Assembly: GCA_036785705.1 (NCBI GenBank)
Contig: JAWUZG010000337.1
Coordinates: forward strand, 62,001-126,000
Length of the DNA stretch: 64,000 bases
Reading direction: 5' to 3'
From: Acanthornis magna
Taxonomy: Eukaryota > Chordata > Aves > Passeriformes > Acanthizidae
A program made the translations under genes and the position numbers. The notes beneath the pieces were generated by a model. That model did no database searches, was not told the DNA's origin, and saw only the letters and a list, made by a program, of their open reading frames with translations. Of the stretch, positions 12,481-24,900 are shown piece by piece (within the stretch, counting starts at the first letter, position 1; each line of letters opens with the position of its first letter).

Positions 12481-13208
12481 ACTAACAAGAAGTGCTATAG
12501 GTAGTTAGATACTTAATCATTGCTACCAGCAACACTAGAAGCTTTCTCATTAAAAAGTTAGTTTGCGAAGACAATTTTTTTCAGGTGATGAAAAATGCAT
12601 GTAGAAACTTAATACAAGTTAAATTATGATTTCTGCTCATTCTAGGCTTTCCCTTTATGCCAGAAAAATAGTAAGCAGTGTTCTGTTTCATTAGTCCCTT
12701 GGATGTGAAGGTAGCATGAAGTCATGGCTTCCCACCAACATACAGGAACAGGGAGAGTAGTGTAGTATAAATTAACACAAAGGGCCAGACAAAATCACAC
12801 CAGAGTCCATGGAAGAAGAAAAGCGTACATGTGACAAGACCACTGTCCATCTTCCAAAGTTCAAGCTGTAGTCAAACAGATGGGAATGTTACTTTTCACA
12901 CAGCCCAGTTATGAGACGTAGTATTCACCATGTTAAACCTTGCTAGAGCAACCTTGCCAGAGCAGGTAAAAATAAATTAATTTGGCTGTAGAGGTGCCAT
13001 CCCAATTCTTTGGGACTTTATTCACTCAAGGCTGCACACTTATGTGTGGGAGAAAACTTTCTTGAGAGCAAGGGCTTAATGGCAGCAGTGCGATAGAAAC
13101 TGAACTGCTCCCATCAGACCACAGCAGCACTTAACAAGAATCCAGGAACCAAGGAGTGTGCTGCAGGCTGTACAATGGCACCTGTTTCATACAACTCTTT
13201 GAACAATT

Positions 13209-13236
13209 ATTTTTTTTTCTTTTCTTTTCTTTTTTT
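13209..13236. repeat. Pyrimidine tract (TTTTC)n
   Basis: T-rich tract with regularly spaced C bases, about 28 bp. Simple low-complexity sequence. Confidence 0.8.
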
Positions 13237-16200
13237 GTAAGACAAAGGTATTGAAATCATCAAATCATTCTGCAATGTTATTGAAGCAAACCCAACCTTG
13301 TCTCAGCACATTAATAGCTTCAAATAAGCAAAGTTCAGTGATATTTCCAAAACATAATTGACATAACTGTGGAATTCCACTGTTGAAGTAGTAGGAATTA
13401 GATAGTAAATGTTACTATCTCAGGCTATTGATTTGTTACCTGTACATTGAACTAGGTCATGACTGAATGAAAGGCCACTGTGAACCTGATGATGTTAGGA
13501 TCTAGCATACAGCAGAACAAAAGGTTAGGTGAATTTAGACATTTTATCTCCTTCTAGAGGAACTTAATCTTCTAACTTCTGAAAATAACCCCAGACCCAC
13601 ACATATTACTGATTTAACAACTTACAGAGTTTTCAGTAAAATCATAGTTGGAACTAAAATTTGATCCTTAGATGAAACAAAAGAGAGAAAAGACAGCTCT
13701 TAAAATAGTTACTAGAAAAATTCTGAAGTATCCTTTTACTACTAATGTTATGTATACATTGTACCAATTACTTACAGGAGATGACAGGTATTAAAAATAC
13801 ATTTCAAACCTACACTGCATTTAACAGAATTTGAAATTCCTAAATTGATACAGCAAGTCATTTTATTTGCTAGTAATCCATAAATTAACCATGGCTTAAA
13901 AAAGTCTGCCTTAAGTAATCACGAGTACTAATATGACATCATTTGCAATAAAAATCCTGCATTATTGTGAACTTACTAACCTACCTAAAACCGAGTGTGC
14001 AAATCCTAGCATTATGAATGTTATTGGCAAAAGGTCTATTGAATTTAACAGCATCAAGGTTTGAGCCAGCACTTTTCTAGATTCAGAAATGTTTAATATA
14101 ATAGAAATTCTGAAACTCTGGAAGGACCCTAAAACCAACTTGAATACAGTAAAAGTCAGTTTTCAATTCAAATTAGACTGTGTTAGGAAAATTCAACAGA
14201 GAGAAGAAAAGAGCATATCTTTGTCTTTTTTACATAATTAAAACCTCTAAATTGAAAACTGAATTGAAAATGAGAGCAGAAAATAAAGGCAATGATTAAA
14301 TATTCACTGCATGTAAAGAGAAGCCCTTTAAATAAAGCTTTCATAGAGCAGCTGAGCTGATATCCTCTACTAAATTATGTTGCTGTTATTCATAAGTGGT
14401 TTTGACAAGAGTCAAGTAGATGCAATAAAATAAAGTAGCATCATCAAATTTAAAAATAATAATAATAAAAAACCTTGGTAATTAATACAGCTCCACGTGA
14501 CATTTAAAAAAAAAGCCAGCAAAAGTGGGGGAAAATCCTAGTACAGCTGTGAAGAAGTTAGAAAATACCATGTACTGAACTTCCCACACTGACACCCAGA
14601 TCCAGTTACCGTCCTATATTATCCTTCGGTCATGGCAGCAGCAACCAGCTCACATCTCTGGGAAAGGAAGACAAATGTAATCTGAGCAGGGAGATTCCCA
14701 GTTTGAGCCTGGGACAATGTAATTGCCAACAGAGGACCCAAAGGGTGACTATACCTTGGAAGCTGTGCAACTTGCACCAAAGAAGGGGCAAACCTAAGCC
14801 AGAGGACAAGCTACCTTTCCACTCGGGACCTTTCACACTACAATGAGGACATGGAAGAATTGCCTACGTGCCTGTAAACAAAATGACAGATTTCCAGCTT
14901 CTTAGTCAGCTGTAAGCTTCATGAAGTATTTCCTTGAACTATTTCCATTACTGAGCAGTAACTGATGTCCAGAAACTACATTAGATGCCTCTAATCAACT
15001 GATACAATCGTTATGTCTATTCTACTAATGGTGCCTCAGATCAAATCCTCATAGCACTGCGAAAAGATAAGGAAAGAAATGAGAAGTTGTTGCCAGGAAA
15101 CACAGGATTAATTCAGAGCAGTTTGAACGCACACTAACACAGCAGTATTGGCTGCCTCTCACATAAGGCAAAAGAGGATGTTCAGCCTAAAAATATCCTT
15201 TGGAAGAAGAATCAGAAGAATTCCCCAAAAATCAAGATTTTAACATATACAGGGAAAAAAAATGGATTCACTCCCCCATACTAATTACAGTAATATACAT
15301 ACACCCCTTGCTATATTCTATTTATTTTTTTTAAATCACTTTCAAGGGGGAAATAGAAGTACTTTGAATCTTTCTTGATAAAGAAATAAAGAAATACTAG
15401 CTCAGAATCAAGCAGAAAGATCTTTTCCAGTTAGATAAAGAAGCTGGTGGAGCAACCATTGTCATGAGGATTGCTTTTTATTGCTCATTTCCAGGCAGTG
15501 AAATCTGTGGCTAATGGGGCTGCCCCACAACAGCTGCTAATACTCTAGAGACACTTTTTGATATTCCAGTTTCCAGCACACTATTGCAGTACTGAGAGAA
15601 GTGCAGGTAAAAGCAGGACACTGCCAGGCAAACACACTTACCTGCACAACCCCTATAAACTATCCAGAGCAGGCACACATTAAGGACATTTACTTCTGAG
15701 GTTGATAAAACTTGTTTTACAGTACACCAGAGTCAGTAAAGGAAATTACTACCAACGACATTAGAAATGGACTGCCTTTTGTACTCAGTAATACTTTTTA
15801 CAGTTTATGTCATGACCTAAAGCCCTAAAATTTTAACATACCATCAAGTGCCTTTTTAATGGTCTTTATAATCAGTCTTGTGGGACCAGGAAAGATGCAA
15901 ATTGTAAACGGCACGTAACATTGGGCACATGCATTCATAAATATGTTTTACCCAATATCGCATTATTTGATTTCTCCAGACTAAAATAAATTAAGAGCAG
16001 GATTCAGATTTGAAAACAATGTACCTGTATAACACCAGGAAGTCTAATAGCTGTCCCTTCATATGCCTTTACCTAGCCAGAGCCAAAAGGAGGATGGGAA
16101 GTATGAAGCACAGAGGTTATAGAAATATTAAGAAGCACAAAGGTGCTCCTGTAATGCCACAGGTAAGATAGGGCAAGGTTCAGATTGAACAGTAGTATAA

Positions 16201-16375
16201 ATACATGAGGGAACAAAGTAGCAGGACACATTGTTTCCATGCTTCAAGCCCATTATGCTGCTATCATATCCCCTAGTAACAAGTTCTGAATCTCTAGGTC
16301 ACTAAACCTCTCCTCACAGGTCAGACTCACAGTGCCCATGGAGGCAGAGCTGTCCTCTCTCATGCCAAGGGGTTG
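13237..16375. other. Non-coding stretch, nothing recognised
   Basis: No coding or repeat signal that I can name. Several AT-rich sub-stretches, such as an AATAAT run near 14455-14470, are present. Open frames are short. Confidence 0.5.
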
Positions 16376-16880
16376 ATCTGGGTCTCAGTACCAACACACC
16401 AATGTAGCAGGTGATGACTTTAGACCTCTTCTTCCATCTGGGTTACCAGCAGGAGGCAAAGCTTGTGTTCCCTGTCCACATACAGGCTTGGCCTTCACAG
16501 AGCTGGCAGAGGCTGCAGCTGCTGCAATTATTTCGCAGCACTGTGACAAAAGCACTGGATGCCATAAGGATCGCTATTGTGGCTGTGACAAGAATCCCTG
16601 CAGCTGTGACAAAGATCACTGTGGTGTCCTGCTGCATGCATGCTGGCAGAATCCACAGTGAAGCTCAGCGACACTTGCTCTGTAATCCCTATGACACAGA
16701 CATTTATCCAGAAGGAGTTTTCCTAGCAAATCTAGAAGGCTCAGAGGATCAGGGATTTCCCTCTGAGGTCCAGCAGCTAACATCTCTAAGTTGGGTTACA
16801 ACCCCACCATGCTGTGACTGCCAAAGTAAAAATATTAATGAGGTCAAAGTGATTCTGATGGAAGAAGGGCAGCAAGATTT
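16376..16880 (+). other. Unassigned GC-richer segment just upstream of the CR1 element
   Basis: This segment is richer in GC than the DNA before it and holds the longest open frame of the window, 159 codons at 16411-16890 (counted from GTG, with ATG as the second codon). I recognise no protein family in that frame. Within it, three imperfect copies of a unit starting CTGTGACAA (about 16541, 16582 and 16606) make an irregular short repeat of 20-40 bp spacing. Read in a different frame, the same bases give a cysteine-rich peptide with CGCDK and CSCDK; that follows from the nucleotide repeat and is probably accidental. The segment may be an unrecognised repeat or unique DNA into which the CR1 inserted. 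Confidence 0.35.
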
Positions 16881-16894
16881 TTTTCCATGAGGTC

Positions 16895-18167
16895 AAGATG
16901 GCTTTAGGGCTATTGCCATTGACAAAGTTCTCCAGCAGACAAATTTTCTACTGCTCCAGCTGGATCCCTACAAATCTATTCAACCTGATGGGATTCATCC
17001 AAGAATCCTCAAAGAGCTAGATAGCTCAAGAGTTGATATCATCACAAAACCTCTCTCAATAATTTTTGAGTGGTCTCGGGAATCTGGAGTGGTCCAGCTG
17101 ACTGGAAGCTGGCAAATGCCCCAGTTTTCAAGAAGAGAAAGGAGGACCCTGGAAGCTACAGATCTGTCAGTCTCACTTCAGTGCCACGCAAAGTTATGGA
17201 GATTATTTTGGAAGGTGTTGAAAAACACCTGAAAGACAACACAGTCATTGGTTACAGCCAGCACGGCTTCATGAGAGGAAAGTCGTGCTTATCAAACCTG
17301 ATTTGCTTCTATGACAAAGTAACCCACTGAGTTGATCAGGGGAAGCCAGCTGATGTAACCTTTCTGTATTTCAGTAAAGCTTTGGATACCGTTTCTCAGA
17401 GGATCCTTCTGGACAAAATGTCCAGCACACAGCTGGATAAACACACCATGAGATGGGTGAGCAACTGGTTCATGGGTGGGGTGCAAAAGGTTACAGAGAA
17501 TGGGGTGACACCAGACAGGGACCTGGCACTAGTGTCCATCAGACCCTGTGCTCATCGGCATCTTCATAAATGACTTGGATGCAGGACTGGAAGGGATACA
17601 GAGCAAGTTCACAGATGATACAAAGCTGGAAGGAGCTGAGAGAGGCCCTGCAGAGAGGCCTCGACAGTGGTGAGGACTGGGCAGTCACCAACTGTACAGA
17701 GTTCAACAAAGGAAATCCAGGTGCCAGATTCTGCACCTGGGATGGGGAAGTCCTGGAGGTATGGACAGACTGGGGAATGAGATAAAAGATATTAAGTTAT
17801 TAGAGAGCATCCCAAAGAAGGGCCACGAAGATAGTGAAGGGCCTAGAGAGGAAGTTGTGTGCAGAGTGGCTGAGGCCTTGCTCTGTTCGGCCTGGAGGAG
17901 ACCGAGGGGAGACCTCACTGCAGTTACAGCTTCCTCCTGAGGGGAAGAGGAGGGGCAGGCACTGATCTCTTCTCTGTGGTGACAGTGACAGGACCTGAGG
18001 GAATGCCCTGAAGTTGTGGCAGGGGAGGTTTAAGTTTAATTTCAGGGAAAGGATCTTCACCAGAGGGTGGTTGGGCACTGCAACAGCTCCCCAGGGAAGC
18101 TGTCACAGCAACAAGGCCAACGGAGTTCAAGAAGCATTTGGACAATGCTTTCAGGCACATGGGGTGA
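16895..18167 (+). pseudogene. CR1 ORF2 reverse transcriptase remnant
   Basis: Decayed copy of the CR1 ORF2 polyprotein, which supplies the endonuclease and reverse transcriptase for retrotransposition. Visible blocks in order: DPYKS and GIHPRILKEL (about 16960-17020), SIIFEWS, then after a one-base loss near 17093 PADWKLA and DPGSYRSVSLTSVP, HLKDNTVIGYSQHGF, FYDKVTH ended by a stop at 17328-17330, then DTVSQRILLDKMSSTQLDK. The catalytic box normally FADD reads FTDD at 17608-17619, keeping both aspartates, but the surrounding frame is broken between 17500 and 17620. EALQRGLD and EDWAVTN follow. After an internal deletion near 17787, the protein end KKHLDNAFRHMG and a stop (18165-18167) are readable in the first-used frame class. 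Not functional. Confidence 0.92.
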
Positions 18168-18215
18168 CTCTTGGGGTCTCCTGCGCAGAGCCAGGAGCTG
18201 GACTCAATGATCCTC

Positions 18216-18262
18216 GTGAATTCCTTCCAACTCAGCATATTCTGTGATTCTGTGTGATTTAT
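18216..18262 (+). repeat. CR1 3' terminal signature and ATTCTGTG tail
   Basis: After TTCCAACTCAG the element ends in about two copies of ATTCTGTG plus a partial copy. This short octamer-type microsatellite, instead of poly(A), is the diagnostic 3' end of avian CR1 and the probable template end recognised by its reverse transcriptase. Confidence 0.9.
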
Positions 18263-20430
18263 CCAAAATAAATGGTTTAAGGCATCTCAGTATTTTCAAT
18301 GAGGTATCAATTTGATCTCTTTTTAAGGCCAAGGCCTTGCTCCACTTACAGCAATATGAAGCAAAACTAGTTCCTGGTATTTTGTGGACAGTCTGTAACA
18401 GGGATCACTGACCTGCTTTTTCCTTAAAAAACATGACTTCCATTATATGCATCTATTTTCAGAGGCTTACCATAAGTAGGTAGTGATTGCAAATAGTTAT
18501 TCAGAACACAAGAGAGCAATATTCAAAAGAAGCTAGTTTGTTTTTAATTTTTTGGCTCTTAGGGAATCAACAAACCTTTAGCTGAATGCAGTATTCCTGT
18601 GCTGAATTACAAGTGTATAAAGCAAAACAGAAATTACCAAACCAAATATTAACGTGACATAACTATTTATGGTTTCAATTTTAGGATATCAATCTAACCA
18701 GCAAATCCACAAAGTAAGCCCTTTCAGCAGCCTAAAATGAAAAGAAACTGCTGTGACAGTGGCAGCAGTGTCCCAAGACTGTGAGTATGAAAACAAACAG
18801 CCCATCATGGCCTGCCAGCAAGCAGCCAGCAGCCTCTGTGCTCCCTTCATGGTCAGGAGTACCTTTAGCTGCCTGCACATGCCAAGGGATGCCACCTGTA
18901 TTTTCACCTTAGCACTCAAGGCAGCAGCTGTGACCACACACTTTCACGTGAAGGAGGCCTGAGTCTATCTCTTGCCCATGCAAAAGTTAACAGAGCAAAC
19001 ATCTTCCTGTTATTACTGCTCCTCCTGCTTGCTCCCCTTCTCTTCCTTTGAAATTTTGCTGTTATGAACCTGTTATCATCAGAGCCCATTTGCCACTTGT
19101 TATTGTTTTCCTCAGTGGATTTATGTAGCTCTAAGGAGCTGTAGGCAAAGGTATCTCTGCAAGAAATTGTTTAAACTCAATGCTGCTTTCTTGAACAAAT
19201 AATGCTCCATTCTACTTCCTTCTCAAAAGTAAGGTGGGAGGTTACATCTTCTGTAGAAAAACCCCACAACAATCTGCAATCTGAACTAACACAATTCTGC
19301 TGATTTCAGGAGCCAGGCAAGGCAGAGTATGTCCTTTGGGTTTCACAAGTTTGCCATGTACAATGAAACCAGTTTTTCTCAAGGATAATTACTGCCATCT
19401 CATTCAACTTGAAGTCATCCTCCATAATAAAATTCTCACGCTGGGTTTTTCTTTGAAAAAACCACACAAACAAAATTAATTAAGTACTGGACAGCAACCA
19501 CACTGAGTATTCAAATTATGTAGGTACAAATTATAATTCAATGTCTAACATGGTCCTGTAGGACTAGTCATGAACTTGTACTTTTGTGAGGCAACCTGGG
19601 TTGTAATTTTCTTCATGTTCTTTAAGATTATTCTAGAGCCTTGTATGTGGTCTACATTATTGTGTCTTGATCTATTGGCAGCAAACAAGTGCTTACGCAG
19701 AATGCTGTATTTCTTGGAGAGTCTGTTAAAAATGCTTTCCTTGATTAGTCTGTATTCATGTCAGTTTGCACATTGAACACAAGAAGAAATCTAGAGAAAT
19801 TTGAGGGGGAAGTGAACTAGATTTGTTCATTCTTCTGATGAGGTTAAGGGAAGACCATGGTCTTTAACTGAACTAAAAGTAGATTTACACCACCAAATCC
19901 ACCCCTGCATAGAAGCTTTCCTTCAGCTAAGTTTACTGGACTGAGACAATAACCGGAATCAAATCATGTCTTTCACACAAGACTAAAAGCTGCCTTAAAT
20001 GTCCAAGTAGATCCAGTGATCACTGGAGGAAATGAGCATGGGACTGTCACTGGGCTCATTTCCACAAGCTCTTTCAGAAAGCCTCAAAAGTCCTTCTCTG
20101 AATTTCTGTAGATCTTCCTCTTCCCTCCAGTTCCATTTACATGCTCCTAATGCTCAGCAATCATTTTTTCACTTACAAACAACCAGTTCTTAACTTATAA
20201 AAAATAACACTTTATTTCAGAGTAATTGCAGCATCCATCATCTAGCTCATAAACTGAGAGCTGGAGCCACATGGTCATTTAGTTAATGGCTTCAAATAAT
20301 GAGAACTAAACAACAAAAAACCACATCAAAACAAAAAATAAATTATACTAAAGAAACTTTTCATGTTTTGCCAGAGTTTTCTTCCCTGACTTAAATTAAA
20401 ATTTGCAGATATGAAGAGTCTGGCTTGGGG
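18263..20430. other. Non-coding stretch, nothing recognised
   Basis: Unique-looking AT-rich DNA after the CR1. Open frames are at most 82 codons. No repeat family or exon identified. Confidence 0.55.
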
Positions 20431-20434
20431 CTGG

Positions 20435-20505
20435 CATCCAAGATATACAGTATCTTAAAAAAAAACAAAAACATGCAAGATACACAGTACCTTAAAAAAA
20501 AAAAA
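20435..20505 (+). repeat. Two 30-bp direct repeats, each ending in an A run
   Basis: A unit close to CAAGATATACAGTATCTT followed by nine A (20435-20465) recurs as CAAGATACACAGTACCTT followed by twelve A (about 20472-20507). The first copy contains the inverted repeat AAGATA-TACAG-TATCTT. Two A-tailed copies in tandem could come from local duplication. They are too short to assign to a retroposon. Confidence 0.8.
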
Positions 20506-20509
20506 TCAA

Positions 20510-21394
20510 AGATGCATTCCTTTTTCTCAGTAAGAAATCCTTCTAGACCACATTTTTCTCATGGTACAGAAATTCAGCCAGTGTCCCTTACTTGGACTAA
20601 AATTGTCAAATAGTACGTGAAGTAATTGAAACTTTCACAAGTATGTGGAAACTATTTAAGATGTCTAATGGAGATGTTGGAAGACCAATTATGATGATTT
20701 CTCCCCATAGAAGAGACTTGGAATCTAACATGAAAATACTTTCTTAACACACATCACACTGCTTTCTCACAAACCAAACACTTCTTGTTCAAAAGCGCAA
20801 TAAATTGTATCCAAAACTATAGATAGTAGAGTGGTCATGCTAGTCAGCGAAATAAAGAGGGCAGAAAATTGTGTATTCAGAAGAAAAGTATTACAGAATT
20901 TCATACATCAACCTAAATATATCTACATCATCTCTGCATTAAGAATAAAACACCAATTTCTGCTTCACTACCGAGTCTTTCCTTTTCTTTAGAAGAGTAG
21001 GAGTATATACATCTATACATATATTACATTTACATACAAATGGAGGGTTTTTTCCTAAAAGCACTACTAAGTATCTTAGGAGGCTATCAAAATAAAAATA
21101 ACAGGATGGACTTTATCAGTAGGCTTTTATAGGCTAAGCTCCACTCAAATAGGAAGTTAACACACTCAGCAAACTTTCAGGCAGCTCTGAGCTAGGCAGA
21201 GTTGCTGACAGGATAAGGGCCAGAGCCTGTCCAAAAGACTTCAGTAAATTTGGGAGCTAACCAACAGACATGTCACAACCTTCAACAGGGAAAACCACAG
21301 AATTCTGCAACGAGAGCGGAATAACCCCATGCATTGACTGAAACCTTACCAAGCAGCAGCCCTAAGAACATGCCTGTGATGTTTCAGTGGACAC
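20510..21394. other. Non-coding stretch, nothing recognised
   Basis: AT-rich DNA without identifiable content. Confidence 0.5.
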
Positions 21395-21945
21395 CACACT
21401 GCAGAAGTGAGCCCTCACTGTGAGCAAAATAAATTGCACGCTGAACTGCATCTGGAGGAGCGTGGCAGCAGAATAGGGGAGGCTGGTGCTCAGACAGCCT
21501 GGGGAGACCTTCAGTTCAAGAGGGATGCAGAGAAAATAGAAAAGGTTCGACAAAGGTCCATATCCTGCGTAGAGATGCTAAAGGAGCTGGGCCTGGTAAG
21601 TTTGGTAAAGAAGAAACCACAGAGGTGTTTAATATCTGCTTACAACTATTGGAAGGGCAGTTCTTTGGACACCACTGGCAAACTCCTCTTGGTAGTGTCA
21701 GACAGCATAAAAAGGAAAACAACCACACAAAGCTGTTTTAGAGATTGAAGTTGGACAGCTGGAAAAAAATTTCCCTAGCAGCACTGGAATAGGTCATCAA
21801 ACAGGCTGAGAGATTCTGTCCTTAGAAGGTTCATCCAGACAAAGCAATGGCTGATCCAGTCCTTGGTTTCAATAGCCCTCTTCCAAGTGGTAGAACCTTG
21901 GCGTATTGGAGGACTAGAACCAATCAGCCCTTGAAGGGCCTTCAA
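21395..21945 (+). mobile_element. CR1-family LINE fragment, diverged
   Basis: Plus-strand CR1 3' portion. Nucleotide features follow the family order: a stretch around GGAGGAGCGTGGCAGCAG, then ORF2 C-terminal coding, then CTGGAATAGGTCATC, CCTTAGAAGG, CCAGACAAAGCAATGG and GGAGGACTAG, matching the CR1 3' block (actual CR1: contracted elements of an AACAGGTTGCCCAGAG-type block and a GGACTAGATGACC-type end). No octamer tail remains. It is clearly more diverged than the copy at 16885-18262 and probably belongs to an older subfamily. Confidence 0.82.
21407..21748 (+). pseudogene. CR1 ORF2 C-terminal remnant
   Basis: A 113-codon open frame. From about residue 40 it keeps the order of the CR1 ORF2 C-terminus: QFKRDAEKIEKVRQRS, then MLKELGLVSL, then LISAYNYWKG. 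In the family this region lies downstream of the reverse transcriptase core. The first third of the frame does not match and probably reads a shifted phase. That about 60 codons stay open is likely chance given the age of the copy. There is no promoter or reason to think it is translated. Confidence 0.8.
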
Positions 21946-24900
21946 GATGGCATTTTTATCATTCCCCAAAAATAGTAAAGTTACAAACTATCCTTCCATT
22001 CACAATCTACTATTTTACTGATCAGGTACTGTAAATGTTGATTTTTTTTCCTTTATTTCTACTAGATTTTTTCAATGCAATACATGTATTCACAGAACCC
22101 AATATCTCAGGGCTTCTTTACACTATTACAAAAAGCTGTTCTTAAACATGACCACATGTGCATCTGCCTAATCTGAAGATCATTTACAAGACCTATATCA
22201 CAATGTTAATTCTTTTATTTCTTGCTTAATTAAGTACTGTTTCTATCCCTGTACAATATTTGGATTTTATAAGAGAGCTACATTGTTCTACGTTCACTGG
22301 CATCACAAACTGGACATTAAGTACAGCTGAGGGAGATTGAAAAGAGTGCTGAAAATGCATCAGCCAGGCAGCATCACCTCCAAAAATAATGTCATCATTC
22401 TCATTATAACCTCTGTACTTGCTTAGAATGAACTGATGAATTTGCACCAAAGTGCTGCATACGAAAAGGGGGCATAACATTCAGGAAATAGAGGTCACTA
22501 AAAACCACTTTGTTCAATGAAATTCAAAAGTTTCAATCAGTGACAAAGTTTCTTTCTTAAAAGGTAGTTCCTTAAAACTCTAACCAGGTAATGATGTGTC
22601 AGTATTCAAACTAGACACAAATGGCAGCCTTCATCTCCAAAAGAGAGCATATGTGCCAGTTACAGGCAATTTTTGTATGGCTTTGTAAAGATGAAAGGCA
22701 GATGCTTAGGGAAAAGCAGCAGAAAGCCCATCACAGTAACCTCAAGGCATAATGACTCCCTGAGATCCTCAAGGACTCGGAGCTGGGAGGAGGCTGGGGA
22801 ATGGGCGCTCACCCCACACTGCTGAGCCGCTGGCCACTAGCTCTGCCCCAAGGGTGCCACTCCCCAGCCCCAGTGGGGCCCAGCCTTGCCCTTTCCTCCC
22901 CACACATTTGGGGGGCTGCATCCTCCTCATACACTTCTCTGGAGGCAGGAATCACTGCTGCCTTGGCAGCCTGTTTCTCATTAACAACCTGGTTTTGTTT
23001 GCAAATAAGTGCAAGGTATTGTTTGAAGATGCAGCCTTTGCTACCTTTTGCTGCCTTGGCCATCACATACCCCGTGGGCTATCAGGGTTCTTCCAGAGAG
23101 CCACCCAAGTCCAGTACCACCAGGGAAAGGGAAGAGATCCTATGTTAAGTTGTCCAGGAAAGAAAGTCTGTATCTCTTCAGTGGGTCACTAAGCATCCTA
23201 ACTTCAAAATGAAAAATAACAAATGGAGAAATCAACCAGCACTTATTTAGAAGTCGCTGCAGTACGGAAAATGAAGAAAAGCAGCAACAGCAGCAACCCT
23301 CCCCCCACACAGAGGAAAGCTGGAAGGCTGAGGATGTCCTTGGATGCTTTCCAATAACAGGCAGGCACACTTCATGCTGCTGCAGCTACATAAATGTGCT
23401 TGCTTGCGAATTCAGCAAGTGTGTTGCCATCAATAAACTGTTTTAAATAAGAAGCTTTGATGCAAATAGTTTGCTCTGATCTTTAGTTAGTGAAAGGAAA
23501 AAGTGTCTTACAGCAGCAAAGAGAATCTCTCTGCAGCAGATCACAAGTACATCATATACAAATACATGCCCTTTAACCACTTTCAATACTTCTTTGCCAA
23601 TTTGAACTTCTAGCACAATGTAATCCAAATAAATTGAGATCAGAATAACCATCTGATTTCACATGCAACACATACTATAATTATTTTTATATACTATAAG
23701 CATAAAGGTTAATTTAAAATAAACTGCTAGTGCCTATCTAAAATTATTCATGGAAAATATTCAAAAATTGTTTAACATTTGTCTATCTAAATACTTGAAA
23801 TATTACTGAGGGTTAGCATGATTGACACCACTTTAAATACCCGGAACAGCACTCACTACTTTCTAGGCCCCCAACACTTGTGTTCAGATGCAAGTGCTGG
23901 CTCCTCAGTGCTTGTGCCAATGGAGACCCTTGAGGAAGAGAAACTTAAATATTCTGGGGCAAAACGTCGTCAGTGCAGAACAGAGGAAAATGGAGAAGTT
24001 TATCTCCACAGCACCCCAGAGAGTCCCTGTGGCTTGGGCAGGGGACAGAAACACATTCAGGCATTAGTTTCCCAAAACATACTTTTTTTTGTTCATTAAA
24101 GCTGATATGGAAAATTTGTTAGGAGTACAGCGGGAGCAGGTTAGACCAAGGCTTGAATAATTTCCTAGCTGATGCAGGTATAACTCATCCTGCAGGTATG
24201 GAGTTCCTTCTATCAAACAGGTAGAGAAGTGAGACAGAAATCCCATAAACGTCACCCCAAATTGTCAGCTCAGAAATAGAGAATAAAAACACATGCATGA
24301 AACAAGTCTTTCCAACAGATCAACAGATCAAGTCCCCAACAGCAGCAGCCTATTCCACGATACATTTTGTTCTCATGTACAGTACCATAAAACTGCTGTT
24401 CACATTACTGCAGTGGTTTCCCCCATTAGCTTATGATTGCCGTGGGAATCAAAATCCATTTGAGGGGTTATGGGGAAATGCTGAGGCTCGTGCAAACAAG
24501 GAAGAGCAAGCATTACTATAAATGCCTACAATATATAAACACAGTTACAGTTTGGAAGTTAAAGAACTGAATTAAGAGTGCTATCTGGCCAGAGAAAGCT
24601 GATTAAAGGCAATGGAGATCAAGACAGTGAGATTACATCTAATTAGTTCACAAGAAAAAAAAGAAAAAACAACTCCTCCAATTCTAAGGCTGATTAATTA
24701 ATTAAAATTAGAAAAATATTTGCTACTGAAATGGAAACCACAATATTTAATGTAATGGTAGCTCATCTTTAGAATGAATTTTAGAATTAGAAGTAGATTA
24801 AATTTAGAATGTAGAACTAGCTCACCCATATAAAGCAGACTTTAATAGTCATCTTTGAGAAAGGACCATAGATTACTAAGTACAGAAAAATACCTGACAC

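Larger units (their letters stand above)
16885..18262 (+). mobile_element. CR1 LINE, 5'-truncated, internally deleted
   Basis: A non-LTR retrotransposon of the CR1 family, plus strand. It starts inside the reverse transcriptase region (first clear similarity LLQLDPYKS near 16950), so the 5' half, including ORF1 and the endonuclease, is missing, as is usual for CR1. It continues through recognisable RT blocks to the end of ORF2 and a short 3' end with the family signature (GGACTCAATGATCC, then TTCCAACTCAG) and ends in repeats of ATTCTGTG. About 80 codons of the family sequence appear to be missing at about 17785-17790, judged from my knowledge of the CR1 ORF2 protein. Frameshifts and stops mean it cannot encode a working protein. 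The preserved tail suggests a younger copy than the other CR1 pieces here. Confidence 0.95.

Noticed and set aside
16411..16890. 159-codon open frame, the longest of the window
   Set aside because: No recognised domain, no splice or promoter context, and it overlaps an irregular nucleotide repeat that keeps more than one frame open. It ends about where CR1 similarity starts. Kept only as an unassigned segment.
22801..23192. Open frames of 112-115 codons on plus and 85 on minus
   Set aside because: The same composition effect; no similarity recognised.
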